Source: Hyphomonas sediminis
GTDB lineage: Bacteria; Pseudomonadota; Alphaproteobacteria; Caulobacterales; Hyphomonadaceae
DNA length: 64,000 nucleotides
Assembly: GCF_019679475.1 (NCBI RefSeq)
Contig: NZ_JAIEZP010000001.1
Span: 744,001-808,000 of the forward strand
Reading direction: 5' to 3'
Made by a program: the position numbers and the translations under genes. Below are positions 1 through 7,963 of the stretch, one piece after another. Every line of letters starts with the position of its first letter. The stretch's first letter is position 1. Under the pieces are notes generated by a model. The model was not told the origin of the DNA. It searched no databases and saw only the letters and a program-made list of their open reading frames with translations.

Positions 1-1
1 C

Positions 2-277
2 GAGTTCAAGGGGAAGGAAGCCCATGAGATGGGCTTTGCGACCAAGGTTTCCGATACGCCGCTGGAAGATGCGCTGTGGTTGGCCAAGCTGATGGCGAGC
101 AAGCATCCTGCCGCGATGAAAGGCGCCAAGCGCCTGCTGAACGCCATGGCCGACAGCACGGACGCCGAGCTGCTGCAGATGGAAAGCGACGAGCAGGCCA
201 AAGTGATCCGTACACCCAACCAGATGGAAGCGGTGATGGCGGAAATGCAGAAGCGCAAGCCGGTGTTTTCGGAGTAA
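2..277 (+). CDS. Enoyl-CoA hydratase/isomerase family protein, C-terminal part
   Basis: Open at the left edge of the window; 91 codons of the C-terminus are visible, ending in TAA. The residues EAHEMGFATKVS, then a helix-rich segment with a KHPAAMKGAKRLLN motif, match the end of crotonase-fold enoyl-CoA hydratases, where this region follows the substrate pocket and forms the trimer contact. The family hydrates 2-enoyl-CoA esters in fatty acid or amino acid breakdown. The catalytic residues lie upstream of the window, so the exact substrate and activity cannot be judged. It faces hisF across about 170 bp that hold a large palindrome. Confidence 0.8.
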   Translation, partial: EFKGKEAHEMGFATKVSDTPLEDALWLAKLMASKHPAAMKGAKRLLNAMADSTDAELLQMESDEQAKVIRTPNQMEAVMAEMQKRKPVFSE

Positions 278-300
278 TTTCCCGCGCTTTACTGCACCAA

Positions 301-431
301 AGTTTCGTCACGCTCGATGGCCGCCAGGCCATCTGAGCGCCCATCTCCTGACAGCGCCTCAACTTACGCTGGGTGAGTTCAGGAGATGGGCACTCAGATG
401 CGCTTTCGCGCATCGAGTGTGACGAGAAACT
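301..431. repeat. Long imperfect palindrome between convergent genes
   Basis: The left half (301-351) pairs with the right half (379-431). The inner arms 330-351 and 379-400 are 22 bp with one mismatch. The outer arms 306-319 and 411-424 match at 13 of 14 positions, and AGTTT at 301-305 pairs with AAACT at 427-431. Each side carries a small extra hairpin (GGCC-GCCA-GGCC on the left; GATGCGC-TTTC-GCGCATC at 397-414 on the right). There is no T-run on either side, so it is not a standard Rho-independent terminator. It could be a bidirectional transcription barrier or a mobile palindromic repeat. Confidence 0.75.
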
Positions 432-447
432 GAAGGCTGAACTTGTT

Positions 448-1206
448 TCAGACCGTTCGCACCGGCGCGCCCGCTTCAGCAAGCGCCGCGCGGGCCTCTG
501 CCAGCGTGGCTTCGCCGAAATGGAAGATCGAGGCGGCGAGCACGGCGCTTGCCCCGCCTTCGAGGACGGCGGGGGCAAAGTCCTTCACGCCGCCGGCGCC
601 GCCGCTGGCGATGACGGGAATGGTGACGGCGGAGGAGACCGCTTTCAGGAGCGGAATGTCGTAGCCCGTTTTCGTTCCGTCCCGGTCCATCGAGGTGAGC
701 AGGATTTCGCCGGCGCCGCGTTTTGCAGCCTCGCGGGCAAACTCTACGGCATTGATGCCGGTGGGCTTGCGCCCGCCATGGGTGAAGATTTCCCAGCTGT
801 CGCCGGATTTGCGCGCATCGATGGCGACGACGACGCATTGGCGCCCGGCCTTGGCGGCGCAGGCGGAAATCAGCGCGGGGTCTGCCACGGCGGCGGAGTT
901 GATCGCCACCTTGTCTGCGCCCGCTCTCAGAAGCGCGACCATATCGTCCACCGAGCGCACGCCCCCGCCCACGGTGAGCGGCATGAAGCAGGCCTCTGCC
1001 GTGCGGCTGACGGTGTCGAGCAGGGTGCCGCGGCCTTCATGGCTGGCGGTGATGTCGAGGAAGCAGAGCTCGTCGGCGCCCTGAGCGTCATAGGCGCGGG
1101 CAAGGGCCACGGGGTCGCCAGCGTCTTTCAGGTCCACGAAGTTGACGCCCTTCACGGTGCGTCCGTCTTTCACGTCGAGGCAGGGGATGATGCGCGTCTT
1201 CAGCAT
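448..1206 (-). CDS. hisF: Imidazole glycerol phosphate synthase, cyclase subunit HisF
   Basis: 252 residues with the (beta/alpha)8 barrel of HisF. Asp11 (IIPCLDV) and Asp130 (VVVAIDAR) are the expected acid/base pair, and the two phosphate-binding stretches (TVGGGVRS and ASGGAGG) are present. With HisH it makes imidazole glycerol phosphate and AICAR from PRFAR in histidine synthesis. I start at 1206, not at the longer 1242, because AAAGGAG lies at proper spacing and the protein then begins [11 protein letters not shown] as in the family. It is the last gene of the minus-strand his cluster; hisE and hisI do not follow. Confidence 0.96.
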   Translation of the reverse strand: MLKTRIIPCLDVKDGRTVKGVNFVDLKDAGDPVALARAYDAQGADELCFLDITASHEGRGTLLDTVSRTAEACFMPLTVGGGVRSVDDMVALLRAGADKVAINSAAVADPALISACAAKAGRQCVVVAIDARKSGDSWEIFTHGGRKPTGINAVEFAREAAKRGAGEILLTSMDRDGTKTGYDIPLLKAVSSAVTIPVIASGGAGGVKDFAPAVLEGGASAVLAASIFHFGEATLAEARAALAEAGAPVRTV

Positions 1207-1350
1207 GGCCGCTCCTTTGCCGGGAAAGGCACGCGAATGCAAACTATCCGTAAGGTTGCCGAGGGTGGGAACAGGCGCCGGGATGGCTTATGTTGCCTTC
1301 AGGGAAGGCTGAACTCGCACGAGACGGGGCGCCGAAACAGGAGACGACCG

Positions 1351-1545
1351 ATGGACATGAAACAAACCGAACGCCGCACATCCGCCCGCCTGCAGGCCGA
1401 CGAAGCCGAACGCCTGGCGCAGCTCGCCGCAGGGCTGTCGAAGCTGGAAGCCGGGAAGGGCGCGCCGGCGGGCGAAGAAAGCGACATCGCCCACGCCCTG
1501 CGCACACGCCGCCGCCTGCGCCGCCCGCTGTCCAGCGCGCGCTGA
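1351..1545 (+). CDS. Small charged hypothetical protein
   Basis: 64 residues from ATG to TGA, with AGGAG about 7 nt before the start. The N-terminal half is rich in Glu, Arg and Ala and probably helical (QADEAERLAQLAAGLSKLE); the C-terminus is very basic (RTRRRLRRP). I do not recognise a family. It is an island on the plus strand within the minus-strand his cluster, and its stop is 3 bp from the stop of the convergent small gene at 1549-1746. The ribosome binding site and the neat end-to-end packing favour a real gene, but its size leaves doubt. Confidence 0.5.
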   Translation: MDMKQTERRTSARLQADEAERLAQLAAGLSKLEAGKGAPAGEESDIAHALRTRRRLRRPLSSAR

Positions 1546-1548
1546 GGC

Positions 1549-1746
1549 CTAGTCCATGAAGCTCGCCGCAACCAGGTAGACCGTGGCAAGACCTGCCCCG
1601 GTCACTGCGGCGGCGAGCCGGCCAGCCAGCCTTGCCTGATCCAGCTGACTTCGGCGCATATTGCTCAGCATCGTCTGATACACAGCGTCCTGCGCCAGTT
1701 TCTGCGCGGCCTGCTCGGACGGGGATTTCGATCTCTGCCGGGTCAT
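1549..1746 (-). CDS. Small single-pass membrane protein, unknown
   Basis: 65 residues. The N-terminal 40 are polar and helical with many Gln, Ser and Arg (EQAAQKLAQDAVYQTML); residues about 41-62 form one hydrophobic segment (AGRLAAAVTGAGLATVYLVA), so a tail-anchored inner-membrane protein is likely. No family recognised. It lies between hisA and hisF on their strand, about 340 bp upstream of hisF and separated from hisA by a palindromic repeat. No strong Shine-Dalgarno sequence is seen before the ATG. Confidence 0.5.
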   Translation of the reverse strand: MTRQRSKSPSEQAAQKLAQDAVYQTMLSNMRRSQLDQARLAGRLAAAVTGAGLATVYLVAASFMD

Positions 1747-1856
1747 GGCAGGGGCAATGCGAAATGCGTGCCACTTTGGGGGGAAAGGATAGTGTGAGGA
1801 TGTTTGAGCGCGGAATGGTGGCGCTGGTGCGGGCTAGGGGCGGTTTGCTCCGGACC

Positions 1857-1945
1857 CGTAGGGTGGGTTAGGCGAAGCCGTAACCCACCGCTTTCGGGCC
1901 GCACCGTCTGATGGTGGGTTACGGCTTCGCCTAACCCACCCTACG
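1857..1945. repeat. Pair of inverted hairpin repeats (REP/BIME-like)
   Basis: Two 33-bp arms, 1857-1889 and 1913-1945, are perfect reverse complements around a 23-bp spacer. Each arm is itself a hairpin: GGTGGGTTA pairs with TAACCCACC around a GGC-GAA-GCC core. Perfect identity over 33 bp points to recent duplication or gene conversion. The GGTGGGTTA...TAACCCACC design resembles palindromic repeats scattered in many bacterial genomes. It sits between hisA and the small gene at 1549-1746. Confidence 0.85.
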
Positions 1946-1972
1946 AAGGGCTTGTTTAGGTATAGGCGGACC

Positions 1973-2704
1973 CTAGGATGAGGCGGCGGCTTCGACCGCC
2001 TCACGCGCCACAATGTCCCCATCGTAGAGCGCGCGGCCAAGGATGCTGCCCGCGATCGGCGCGCCGGAGGCCTTCAGGGCACGGATGTCGTCGACGCTTT
2101 TGACGCCGCCTGAGGCGATGACGGGGATGGAGACGGTGTTTGCCAGCTCTGCCGTGAACGGAACATTGACGCCGGTCTTCAGGCCGTCGCGGCCAATGTC
2201 GGTCGCCACGATGGCGGCGACGCCGCAGCCTTCGAAGGCCTTGGCAAGCTCGGTGGCGCGCATGTCGCTGGTTTCGGCCCAGCCTTCCACGGCAACCATG
2301 CCATCTTTCGCGTCGATGCCGACGACGATGCGGCCGGGCAAGGCGCGGGCGGCGTCTTTCACGAGCTGGGGATCGCGCAGGGCGATGGTGCCGAGGATGA
2401 CGCGGGAGATGCCCGCTTCCAGCCAGGCGTCGATCTGCGCGCGGCTGCGGATACCGCCGCCGAGCTGGACCGGGGCGGGGGTGGATTTCAGGATGTTCTC
2501 GACGGCAGCCTTGTTCACCGGCTCGCCCGCAAAGGCGCCGTTGAGGTCAACCACGTGCAGGTGGCTAAAGCCCATCTCGTGGAAGGCGCGGGCCTGCGCG
2601 CCGGGATCGGTGTTGAACACGGTGGCCGCGTCCATCTCCCCGCGCAGCAGGCGCACGCAGGCGCCGTCTTTAAGGTCGATTGCGGGGTAGAGGGTGAAGG
2701 TCAT
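1973..2704 (-). CDS. hisA: Phosphoribosylformimino-AICAR-phosphate isomerase HisA
   Basis: 243 residues, ProFAR isomerase, which converts ProFAR to PRFAR before the HisHF step. It is a half-barrel-repeat TIM barrel like HisF: Asp10 (YPAIDLKDG) and Asp131 (VVGIDAKDG) are the catalytic pair, and GGGIRS and ASGGV are the phosphate-binding loops. Two starts are possible: 2713, or 2704, which gives the classic ATGA overlap with the hisH stop. I chose 2704 because the protein then begins [10 protein letters not shown], as expected. Translationally coupled to hisH. Confidence 0.95.
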   Translation of the reverse strand: MTFTLYPAIDLKDGACVRLLRGEMDAATVFNTDPGAQARAFHEMGFSHLHVVDLNGAFAGEPVNKAAVENILKSTPAPVQLGGGIRSRAQIDAWLEAGISRVILGTIALRDPQLVKDAARALPGRIVVGIDAKDGMVAVEGWAETSDMRATELAKAFEGCGVAAIVATDIGRDGLKTGVNVPFTAELANTVSIPVIASGGVKSVDDIRALKASGAPIAGSILGRALYDGDIVAREAVEAAASS

Positions 2705-3333
2705 GGGCGCCATTTCAGGAAGTTGGCGAGCAGGGTCAGGCCGAGGCGCTGGCTCTTTTCGGGGTGGAACTGGGTGCCGAAGATGTTGTCGCGGGCAAGG
2801 GCGGCGGCGATGGGGGCGCCATAGTCCGTCCAGGCGGAAACGCGGGCGTCTTCTTCCGGGCGGAAGGCGTAGGAATGGGTGAAATAGGCGTGGGGCGTGT
2901 CGCCAAGGCCCGCCAGAACGGGGTGGGGCGCCGGGATCATCAGCTCGTTCCAGCCAACATGGGGTACAGGCAGGCCGGGCGCAGCTTCCAGCTTCTCGAC
3001 AATCCCGTGGACCCAGCCAAGGCCGGGGGTTTCCCCGTCCTCAAGGCCGGTATCGGCGAGCAGCTGCATGCCCACACAGATGCCGAGGAAGGGGCGTCCC
3101 TTGGCGAGGACGGCTTCTTCCAGCGCCTCGACCATGCCGGGGATGGCGCGCAGGGCGCCGGCGCAGTCGGCAAAATGGCCGACGCCGGGCAGGACGATGC
3201 GCTCTGCAGTCAAGATGTCTTCAGGCCGGGCGGTGACCCTCACCTTGCCCGGATCATCCGCAGCAGCGGCAAGCGCCCGCGCGCAGGAGTGCAGGTTGCC
3301 GGAGCCGTAATCGATGAGGGCGATGCGGGTCAT
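2701..3333 (-). CDS. hisH: Imidazole glycerol phosphate synthase, glutaminase subunit HisH
   Basis: 210 residues, a class I glutamine amidotransferase domain that supplies ammonia to HisF. The nucleophile is Cys86 (FLGICVGMQ), and the His/Glu of the triad are His190 and Glu192 ([14 protein letters not shown]). Length and motifs are complete. It overlaps hisA by 4 nt and follows hisB by about 30 bp, so hisB-hisH-hisA is a tight operon. Confidence 0.96.
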   Translation of the reverse strand: MTRIALIDYGSGNLHSCARALAAAADDPGKVRVTARPEDILTAERIVLPGVGHFADCAGALRAIPGMVEALEEAVLAKGRPFLGICVGMQLLADTGLEDGETPGLGWVHGIVEKLEAAPGLPVPHVGWNELMIPAPHPVLAGLGDTPHAYFTHSYAFRPEEDARVSAWTDYGAPIAAALARDNIFGTQFHPEKSQRLGLTLLANFLKWRP

Positions 3334-3363
3334 GGCCGCGCTCTTAGCGGCGGGGAGGGAGGC

Positions 3364-3960
3364 TTACAAGCTGCCCTTGGTGCTGGCCGGCGCGCCGCCG
3401 AGACGCGGGTCGATGGCGATGGCCGTGCGCAGGGCGCGCGCGGTCGCCTTGAAGCAGCTTTCGGCGATGTGGTGGTTGTTCTCGCCATAGATGTTCTCGA
3501 CATGCAGGCACATGCCGCCATTGCCGGCGAGGGCGTGGAAGAACTCCTTGAAGAGTTCGGTATCCATCTCGCCGATCTTGTCGCGGCGGAACTCCACCTT
3601 CCAGACGAGGTAGGGGCGTTTGCAGAGGTCGATGGAGGCGCGGGTCAGCGTCTCGTCCATCGGGATATAGGCATGGCCGAAGCGCGTGATGCCGGCAAAG
3701 TCGCCCAGCGCCCTGGCGATGGCCTGGCCAATGACGATGCCGGTGTCTTCGACCGAGTGGTGGAAGTCGATATGGGTGTCGCCCTTGCAGCGGACTTTCA
3801 GGTCGATCAGCGAGTGACGCGCCAGGCTGTCGAGCATGTGATCGAAAAAGCCGATCCCGGTCTCGATGTCGGCTTTGCCGGTGCCATCAAGGTTAACAGA
3901 AACCGAAATATCGGTTTCCTTTGTCTTACGGGCGACGTCTGCGGAGCGGTTCTGTGTCAT
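3364..3960 (-). CDS. hisB: Imidazoleglycerol-phosphate dehydratase HisB
   Basis: 198 residues, monofunctional IGPD without the phosphatase domain found in enterobacterial HisB. It dehydrates imidazole glycerol phosphate to imidazole acetol phosphate. The two manganese-binding repeats are visible: HHSVEDTG in the first half and [12 protein letters not shown] in the second, with [11 protein letters not shown] near the N-terminus. The frame is open to 4011; I prefer the ATG at 3960 for its usual length, but no clear ribosome binding site separates it from 3969 or 4011. First gene of the his cluster, divergent from the GGDEF/EAL gene. Confidence 0.94.
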   Translation of the reverse strand: MTQNRSADVARKTKETDISVSVNLDGTGKADIETGIGFFDHMLDSLARHSLIDLKVRCKGDTHIDFHHSVEDTGIVIGQAIARALGDFAGITRFGHAYIPMDETLTRASIDLCKRPYLVWKVEFRRDKIGEMDTELFKEFFHALAGNGGMCLHVENIYGENNHHIAESCFKATARALRTAIAIDPRLGGAPASTKGSL

Positions 3961-4079
3961 GCGGGCCATATAAGCTGATGGAAGCGCAACAGCTAGCGTA
4001 TCTGTGTTCACGGATTCCTAAACATATATCAGGCAGTTTCTGCGGGAATTGAGCAACTGGGATTCCTCGCGGGGACGAT

Positions 4080-5852
4080 TTGAAGAAAATCTCTCTTCTC
4101 GGCCGGCTGATCAGCAGCCTATCGATCCCCGCCTTCGTTTCGCTGGTGGGGGCGTTTACCGCCCTGTTGCTGTTCGTCACGGTCATTTCGATCGAAATGG
4201 TGTTCCGTTTGGCCACAGGCGGGAACCCGTTCGAGTTTGTGCTGCCGGTCTACCTGCTGCTGCCGATCATCGGCGCGACGGTTCTGATCGCGTCGGGTGT
4301 CGGCTATATTCTCTCCCGGCCACTGCAGAAGGTGTTCGAGCGGTTTACCGAATACATGACCGTCTCGCGCGGCGAGGTCGATACCGATCTCTATTCGCTG
4401 CAATTCCCGGAACTGCGCCGCCTGCGCGTGGCCACGACCCGCACCGTGCGCAAGCTGCGCCGCGAGAACGAACACCTGCGCAAGATTGCCTATCGTGACA
4501 GCCGCACTGGCCTGCCCAATGCGGTGGCCGCCGAAAAGCGCATCGTCGATACGCTGCCCAATGCGAGCTTCGAGCGCCCGGCGGCTTTCATCCTGCTCGA
4601 CATCGACCGCTTCGCGCACCTCGTTGAGCAGGTGGGGGCAGGGCATGGCGAGATGATGATCCACGCCGCCGCCCAGCGCATTTCCAAGGCGCTGGCCGAT
4701 GTGCCCGATCCGTCCGCTTCGGCGCTGCGCGGGTCCATGCTGGCGGCGCTGACAGCAGACCAGTTCACGCTTTACATGCCCGACGCCGGCAGCCGCGAAC
4801 ATGTGATCGCGATTGCCCGCGCGATCCGCAACGCTTTCAATGAGCCTTTCACCATCTTCGGCCGCAGCGTGACGATCTCGCTGTCGGGCGGTATCGTGAT
4901 GGCGCCGGAAGACGCCGATTCCCCGCAGAAGATGATGCAGAACGCAAAGCTGGCGCTGCGCCTCGTGCGGAACGAATCCCAGTCGGGCTTCCGCTTCTTC
5001 ACCCCGCGCCTGACGCGCATCGTGCAGGGGCGTTACCGGTTTGAATCGGAGCTTCGCGACGCGGTGGAGAACCGCGAGTTCAAGGCCGTGTTCCAGCCGA
5101 AGATCGATTTTGCCACGGGCCGCATTGTCGGCGCCGAGGCGCTGGCGCGCTGGCGGCGCTCGAACGGCAAGCTGATCTCGCCAGCCGCTTTTATTCCGGT
5201 GGCGGAGGAAGCTGGCCTGATCGAAGAGATCGGCAAGCAGATCCTTGAGGCGGCTTGTGAAGCCGCGCGCACCTGGGAATTGGAAGGCCATGACGTGACC
5301 GTTGCGGTCAACGTGTCGCCCAGCCAGTTCCAACGCAACGATCTTACCGAAACCGTGATGGGCGCGCTCAAACGCTCCGGCCTGCATCCGCGCCGGCTGG
5401 AGCTGGAGATTACCGAGAGCATGGCCGTGTCCGATCCGGCGCGCGTGGCAGAGTTCATCTCGCCCCTGCGCGCGATGGGCACCAAGCTCGCCATCGACGA
5501 TTTCGGCACCGGCCACTCGAACCTCGCCACGCTGACCCAGCTGCCGTTTGACGTGTTCAAGATCGACCGCCAGTTCGTCTCGGCGCTGGAGACAGACCGT
5601 CAGGCCCCGGCCATTGTCGAGATGATCCTGGCGATGGCCGAAACGCTCGGCCTGAAGACGGTTGCTGAAGGCGTGGAGACGACGAAGCAGGCAGACTTCC
5701 TGCGCCGCCGTGGCTGCACCATGGCACAAGGCTTCCTCTACAGCCCCGGCTTGCCCGATCAGGCATTCCTGGAATTGCTGCGGGCGTGGAAGCCGCTGGG
5801 CGCCAATGACGAAACCGGCAGCCCGGAAGCCTATCAGGCCCCGCGCCGGTAA
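4080..5852 (+). CDS. Membrane GGDEF/EAL protein, probable c-di-GMP phosphodiesterase
   Basis: 590 residues from a TTG start. This start is needed to include the first membrane helix, and no ATG occurs before residue 40. Two transmembrane segments (about 17-41 and 53-78) come first, then a GGDEF domain (about 135-315) and an EAL domain (about 325-575). The GGDEF signature is replaced by TADQF near residue 226, so cyclase activity is unlikely and the domain may only sense GTP. The EAL domain looks intact: GAEALARW, NVSPSQF, LEITES, DDFGTGHSNL and VAEGVET are all there. Likely role: lowering c-di-GMP to control motility or attachment. Overlaps the convergent GNAT gene by 19 bp. Confidence 0.9.
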   Translation: MKKISLLGRLISSLSIPAFVSLVGAFTALLLFVTVISIEMVFRLATGGNPFEFVLPVYLLLPIIGATVLIASGVGYILSRPLQKVFERFTEYMTVSRGEVDTDLYSLQFPELRRLRVATTRTVRKLRRENEHLRKIAYRDSRTGLPNAVAAEKRIVDTLPNASFERPAAFILLDIDRFAHLVEQVGAGHGEMMIHAAAQRISKALADVPDPSASALRGSMLAALTADQFTLYMPDAGSREHVIAIARAIRNAFNEPFTIFGRSVTISLSGGIVMAPEDADSPQKMMQNAKLALRLVRNESQSGFRFFTPRLTRIVQGRYRFESELRDAVENREFKAVFQPKIDFATGRIVGAEALARWRRSNGKLISPAAFIPVAEEAGLIEEIGKQILEAACEAARTWELEGHDVTVAVNVSPSQFQRNDLTETVMGALKRSGLHPRRLELEITESMAVSDPARVAEFISPLRAMGTKLAIDDFGTGHSNLATLTQLPFDVFKIDRQFVSALETDRQAPAIVEMILAMAETLGLKTVAEGVETTKQADFLRRRGCTMAQGFLYSPGLPDQAFLELLRAWKPLGANDETGSPEAYQAPRR

Positions 5853-6352
5853 GTGTTCACCACATTGCCTGCGAGCAGTGTCTCGCCGGTGCGCTGGTAT
5901 CCGAGCTTTTCGGCAACCCGTTGCGAGCCGGAATTGTCAGGCTCGATAACGCAGCAACTGCTTCGGAATTCGCTCGCATCCAGCCAGGCGTGCATCGCGC
6001 GAACGGCTTCTGTTGCCAGGCCCTTGCCCCAGGACGCGGGTGTGAACGCCCAGCCGGCCTCCGGCCCGTGGATCAGCTCTTTGGGCAGGCCGCGCTCGAA
6101 ATCGGCAAAGCCGGCTTCACCGAGATAGGCATCGGTCTGCTTGTCCGCGACGACCCAGTAGCCAAAGCCCTTCATCTCCCAGAGCCCAACGCCGCGCAGC
6201 AGCGCGAACCAGGCATCCTGACGGGACCGGGGTTTGCCGCCAATGAAACGGGTTACCGCTTCGCTGCCCCACATTGTGGCAGCGGCATCAATATCCCGCG
6301 GCTCTGCGCCGCGAAGGATCAGGCGGGCAGTTTCCAGGGTAGGGGCTTTCAT
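5834..6352 (-). CDS. GNAT family N-acetyltransferase (RimJ/RimL type)
   Basis: 172 residues with the RimJ/RimL-like layout: TARLILRGAEPRDIDAAA at the N-terminus, an acetyl-CoA loop region (ASWGKGLATEAVRAM) and CVIEPDNSGSQRVAEKLGYQR near the C-terminus, where Asn and Tyr position the cofactor. Such enzymes acetylate N-termini, aminoglycosides or small amines; the substrate here is unknown. The start overlaps the stop of the NTF2-like gene by 4 nt (ATGA), so the two are translationally coupled. Confidence 0.88.
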   Translation of the reverse strand: MKAPTLETARLILRGAEPRDIDAAATMWGSEAVTRFIGGKPRSRQDAWFALLRGVGLWEMKGFGYWVVADKQTDAYLGEAGFADFERGLPKELIHGPEAGWAFTPASWGKGLATEAVRAMHAWLDASEFRSSCCVIEPDNSGSQRVAEKLGYQRTGETLLAGNVVNTYRRGA

Positions 6353-6783
6353 GCGCCGGCTTTCATCTTTGCGAGCATTGCGCCCATGGCGGCATGGACC
6401 GTCTGGATGGCCTTCAGGGGGCGGACCATCACCTTGAAGTCGGTGATTTCACCGGCCGCATTCCATTCGATCATGTCGACCCCGTTGACGAGCACGCCGT
6501 CCATTACGGTTTCAAATTCCAGCACGGCGCGGGTTTCATTGTCGAACACGCGCACATAGCGGAAGCTGTCATTGCCGAGCGTTTCACCCGCCGCCAGCAG
6601 ATAGGCCATGGTGATCGCCTTGCCCTCCTGGGGCGTGTGCACCACCGGGCTTTTGAACACGACATTCTCAGCCAGGATTTTCGAGAGGCCTTCGGCGGAG
6701 TGATCCTCAAGCATCCAGGCAAACCAGGCGTCGACATTAGCCGACCAGCCAGTGAGGGGAACGGTGTGCTGCGTTGTGGACAT
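6349..6783 (-). CDS. NTF2-like / SnoaL-type protein
   Basis: 144 residues forming a typical NTF2-like cone: an N-terminal helix (DAWFAWMLEDHSAEGLSKIL), then the strand-rich half with VVFKSPVV, RYVRVFDNETRAVLEFETVMDG and GVDMIEWNAAGEITDFKVMVRPL. The WN..G.I..F pattern is characteristic of SnoaL/limonene-epoxide-hydrolase-like proteins. Members are either enzymes acting on small ligands or simple binding proteins; no catalytic set is obvious. Two bp upstream lies the stop of the secreted protein gene, so it is in the same minus-strand run. Confidence 0.75.
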   Translation of the reverse strand: MSTTQHTVPLTGWSANVDAWFAWMLEDHSAEGLSKILAENVVFKSPVVHTPQEGKAITMAYLLAAGETLGNDSFRYVRVFDNETRAVLEFETVMDGVLVNGVDMIEWNAAGEITDFKVMVRPLKAIQTVHAAMGAMLAKMKAGA

Positions 6784-6785
6784 GG

Positions 6786-7214
6786 CTATTCTCCAACCAC
6801 GGGTTCAGCGACGAGGAAATCCGTCGGCTGATCGAAACAATTGCCCTTCAGGGCGACAAAGCGGGCCGGGAAATCGGGCTCCACAAAGATCAGGTCCACG
6901 CGGCCCCAGGCATAGGTGGCGCCGCCATTTATCGGGTCTGCCATTGCGGACATGCAGGGGCCGTCTTCGCGTGCGTCCGGGTCCACCCAGTAGCCGCCGA
7001 AGAACACCCGGCCTTCGGTGACGCCGGCCATCTCCGGGAACACGCCCAGCAGGCGCTCGCCGCTTTCGCCGGGGAAGGAGAGGACGGCCTCGCCCGTGTC
7101 CAGATCCTGTTCGTAGACGACCTCGCCGACTGGCGTGGTCCACACTTCATCGGTGCCGGCGACACCTGACACAGACAAAAGCGCGATCGCAGACATGGCA
7201 ACGGTACGGATCAT
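6786..7214 (-). CDS. Secreted hypothetical protein
   Basis: 142 residues with a signal peptide (MIRTVAMSAIALLSVSGVAG) probably cut near residue 20. The mature part is acidic and beta-rich, with two cysteines (DGPCMSAM and GNCFDQ) that could form a disulfide. No family recognised. It ends 2 bp before the NTF2-like gene and is preceded by about 80 bp, so a promoter for the three downstream genes could lie just before it. Confidence 0.7.
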   Translation of the reverse strand: MIRTVAMSAIALLSVSGVAGTDEVWTTPVGEVVYEQDLDTGEAVLSFPGESGERLLGVFPEMAGVTEGRVFFGGYWVDPDAREDGPCMSAMADPINGGATYAWGRVDLIFVEPDFPARFVALKGNCFDQPTDFLVAEPVVGE

Positions 7215-7297
7215 GTGGAGTCTCCAGAAACAGTGCAGCCCCCAGCGAAGTGGCCGGAAGGAACGCTATGCGGGTCTATCCGGTTTGGCGAGGGTTT

Positions 7298-7951
7298 TCA
7301 GCGGCGTGAAAGGTCCGTCACGATCAGCGGGTCTGCCGTCGCCAGCTTTTCCGCAAGCGCGCCGAATGTCGTCTGATCGGCCAGAACGGCTTCGCATTCG
7401 GCGCGGGTAAGCCCCACCATCTGCAGGAACTGCACACTGCCATGAGGCGTGTCGATGGTGCCAAGTTCAGGGTCTTCGACAAATACGACACCGGTGATCT
7501 CGCTGGTGCTGTCGGGATTGGTTGGCTTGTCCAGTGGCCCGCCGGTGGAGGGAGAACCATGCCCCGGCTCAAACCAGCGCCCGCTTTCCTGGACATAGGC
7601 GAAGAGGTTCTGCATCACCACGATCGGCCATTGCGGCACGGCGTCCGGTGTCTCCGCGCTGCCCTTCAGGCGGAACGTCAACTCGAAACCGGCCCCGGAA
7701 AACTCTCCGCCCGCGGCGTCTTCATCATAGTGCAGGGTGGTGAAGCCATAGGTGACGTAGTGCAGGTGGCCGCCGGCCTGATAGACGCTGATCCCGTCTG
7801 GCCCGCGCCCGCCCAGCATGGGCGGGACAGATGGCGCAAAATGGCCGAGCGGATCGCCCGGCCCGTAAAGCTTTGCCATCGCTGCATCGATTGCGCGCCA
7901 TCCCGGGGAGTCTTCGTCCGCGAAGGTGGCTTTGTAGGTCTCAGCGTCCAT
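7298..7951 (-). CDS. Suppressor-of-fused (SUFU) domain protein
   Basis: 217 residues. The segment with PGWRAIDAAMAKLYG, GISVYQAGGHLHYVTYGFTTL, FELTFRLKG and GVVFVEDPELGTIDTPHG follows the bacterial SUFU domain, named after the Hedgehog pathway regulator but of unknown role in bacteria, where relatives often occur as immunity proteins to polymorphic toxins. Here no toxin gene is adjacent, so it more likely works alone. Only 12 bp separate it from the downstream end of the lyase gene. Confidence 0.8.
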   Translation of the reverse strand: MDAETYKATFADEDSPGWRAIDAAMAKLYGPGDPLGHFAPSVPPMLGGRGPDGISVYQAGGHLHYVTYGFTTLHYDEDAAGGEFSGAGFELTFRLKGSAETPDAVPQWPIVVMQNLFAYVQESGRWFEPGHGSPSTGGPLDKPTNPDSTSEITGVVFVEDPELGTIDTPHGSVQFLQMVGLTRAECEAVLADQTTFGALAEKLATADPLIVTDLSRR

Positions 7952-7963
7952 GCGGGCGCCCTC

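Noticed and set aside
1267..1295. GGAAC followed by TGTT upstream of the 64-aa gene, as a second EcfG promoter
   Set aside because: Spacing is 18 nt and the -10 is TGTT, not CGTT, so it does not meet the consensus.
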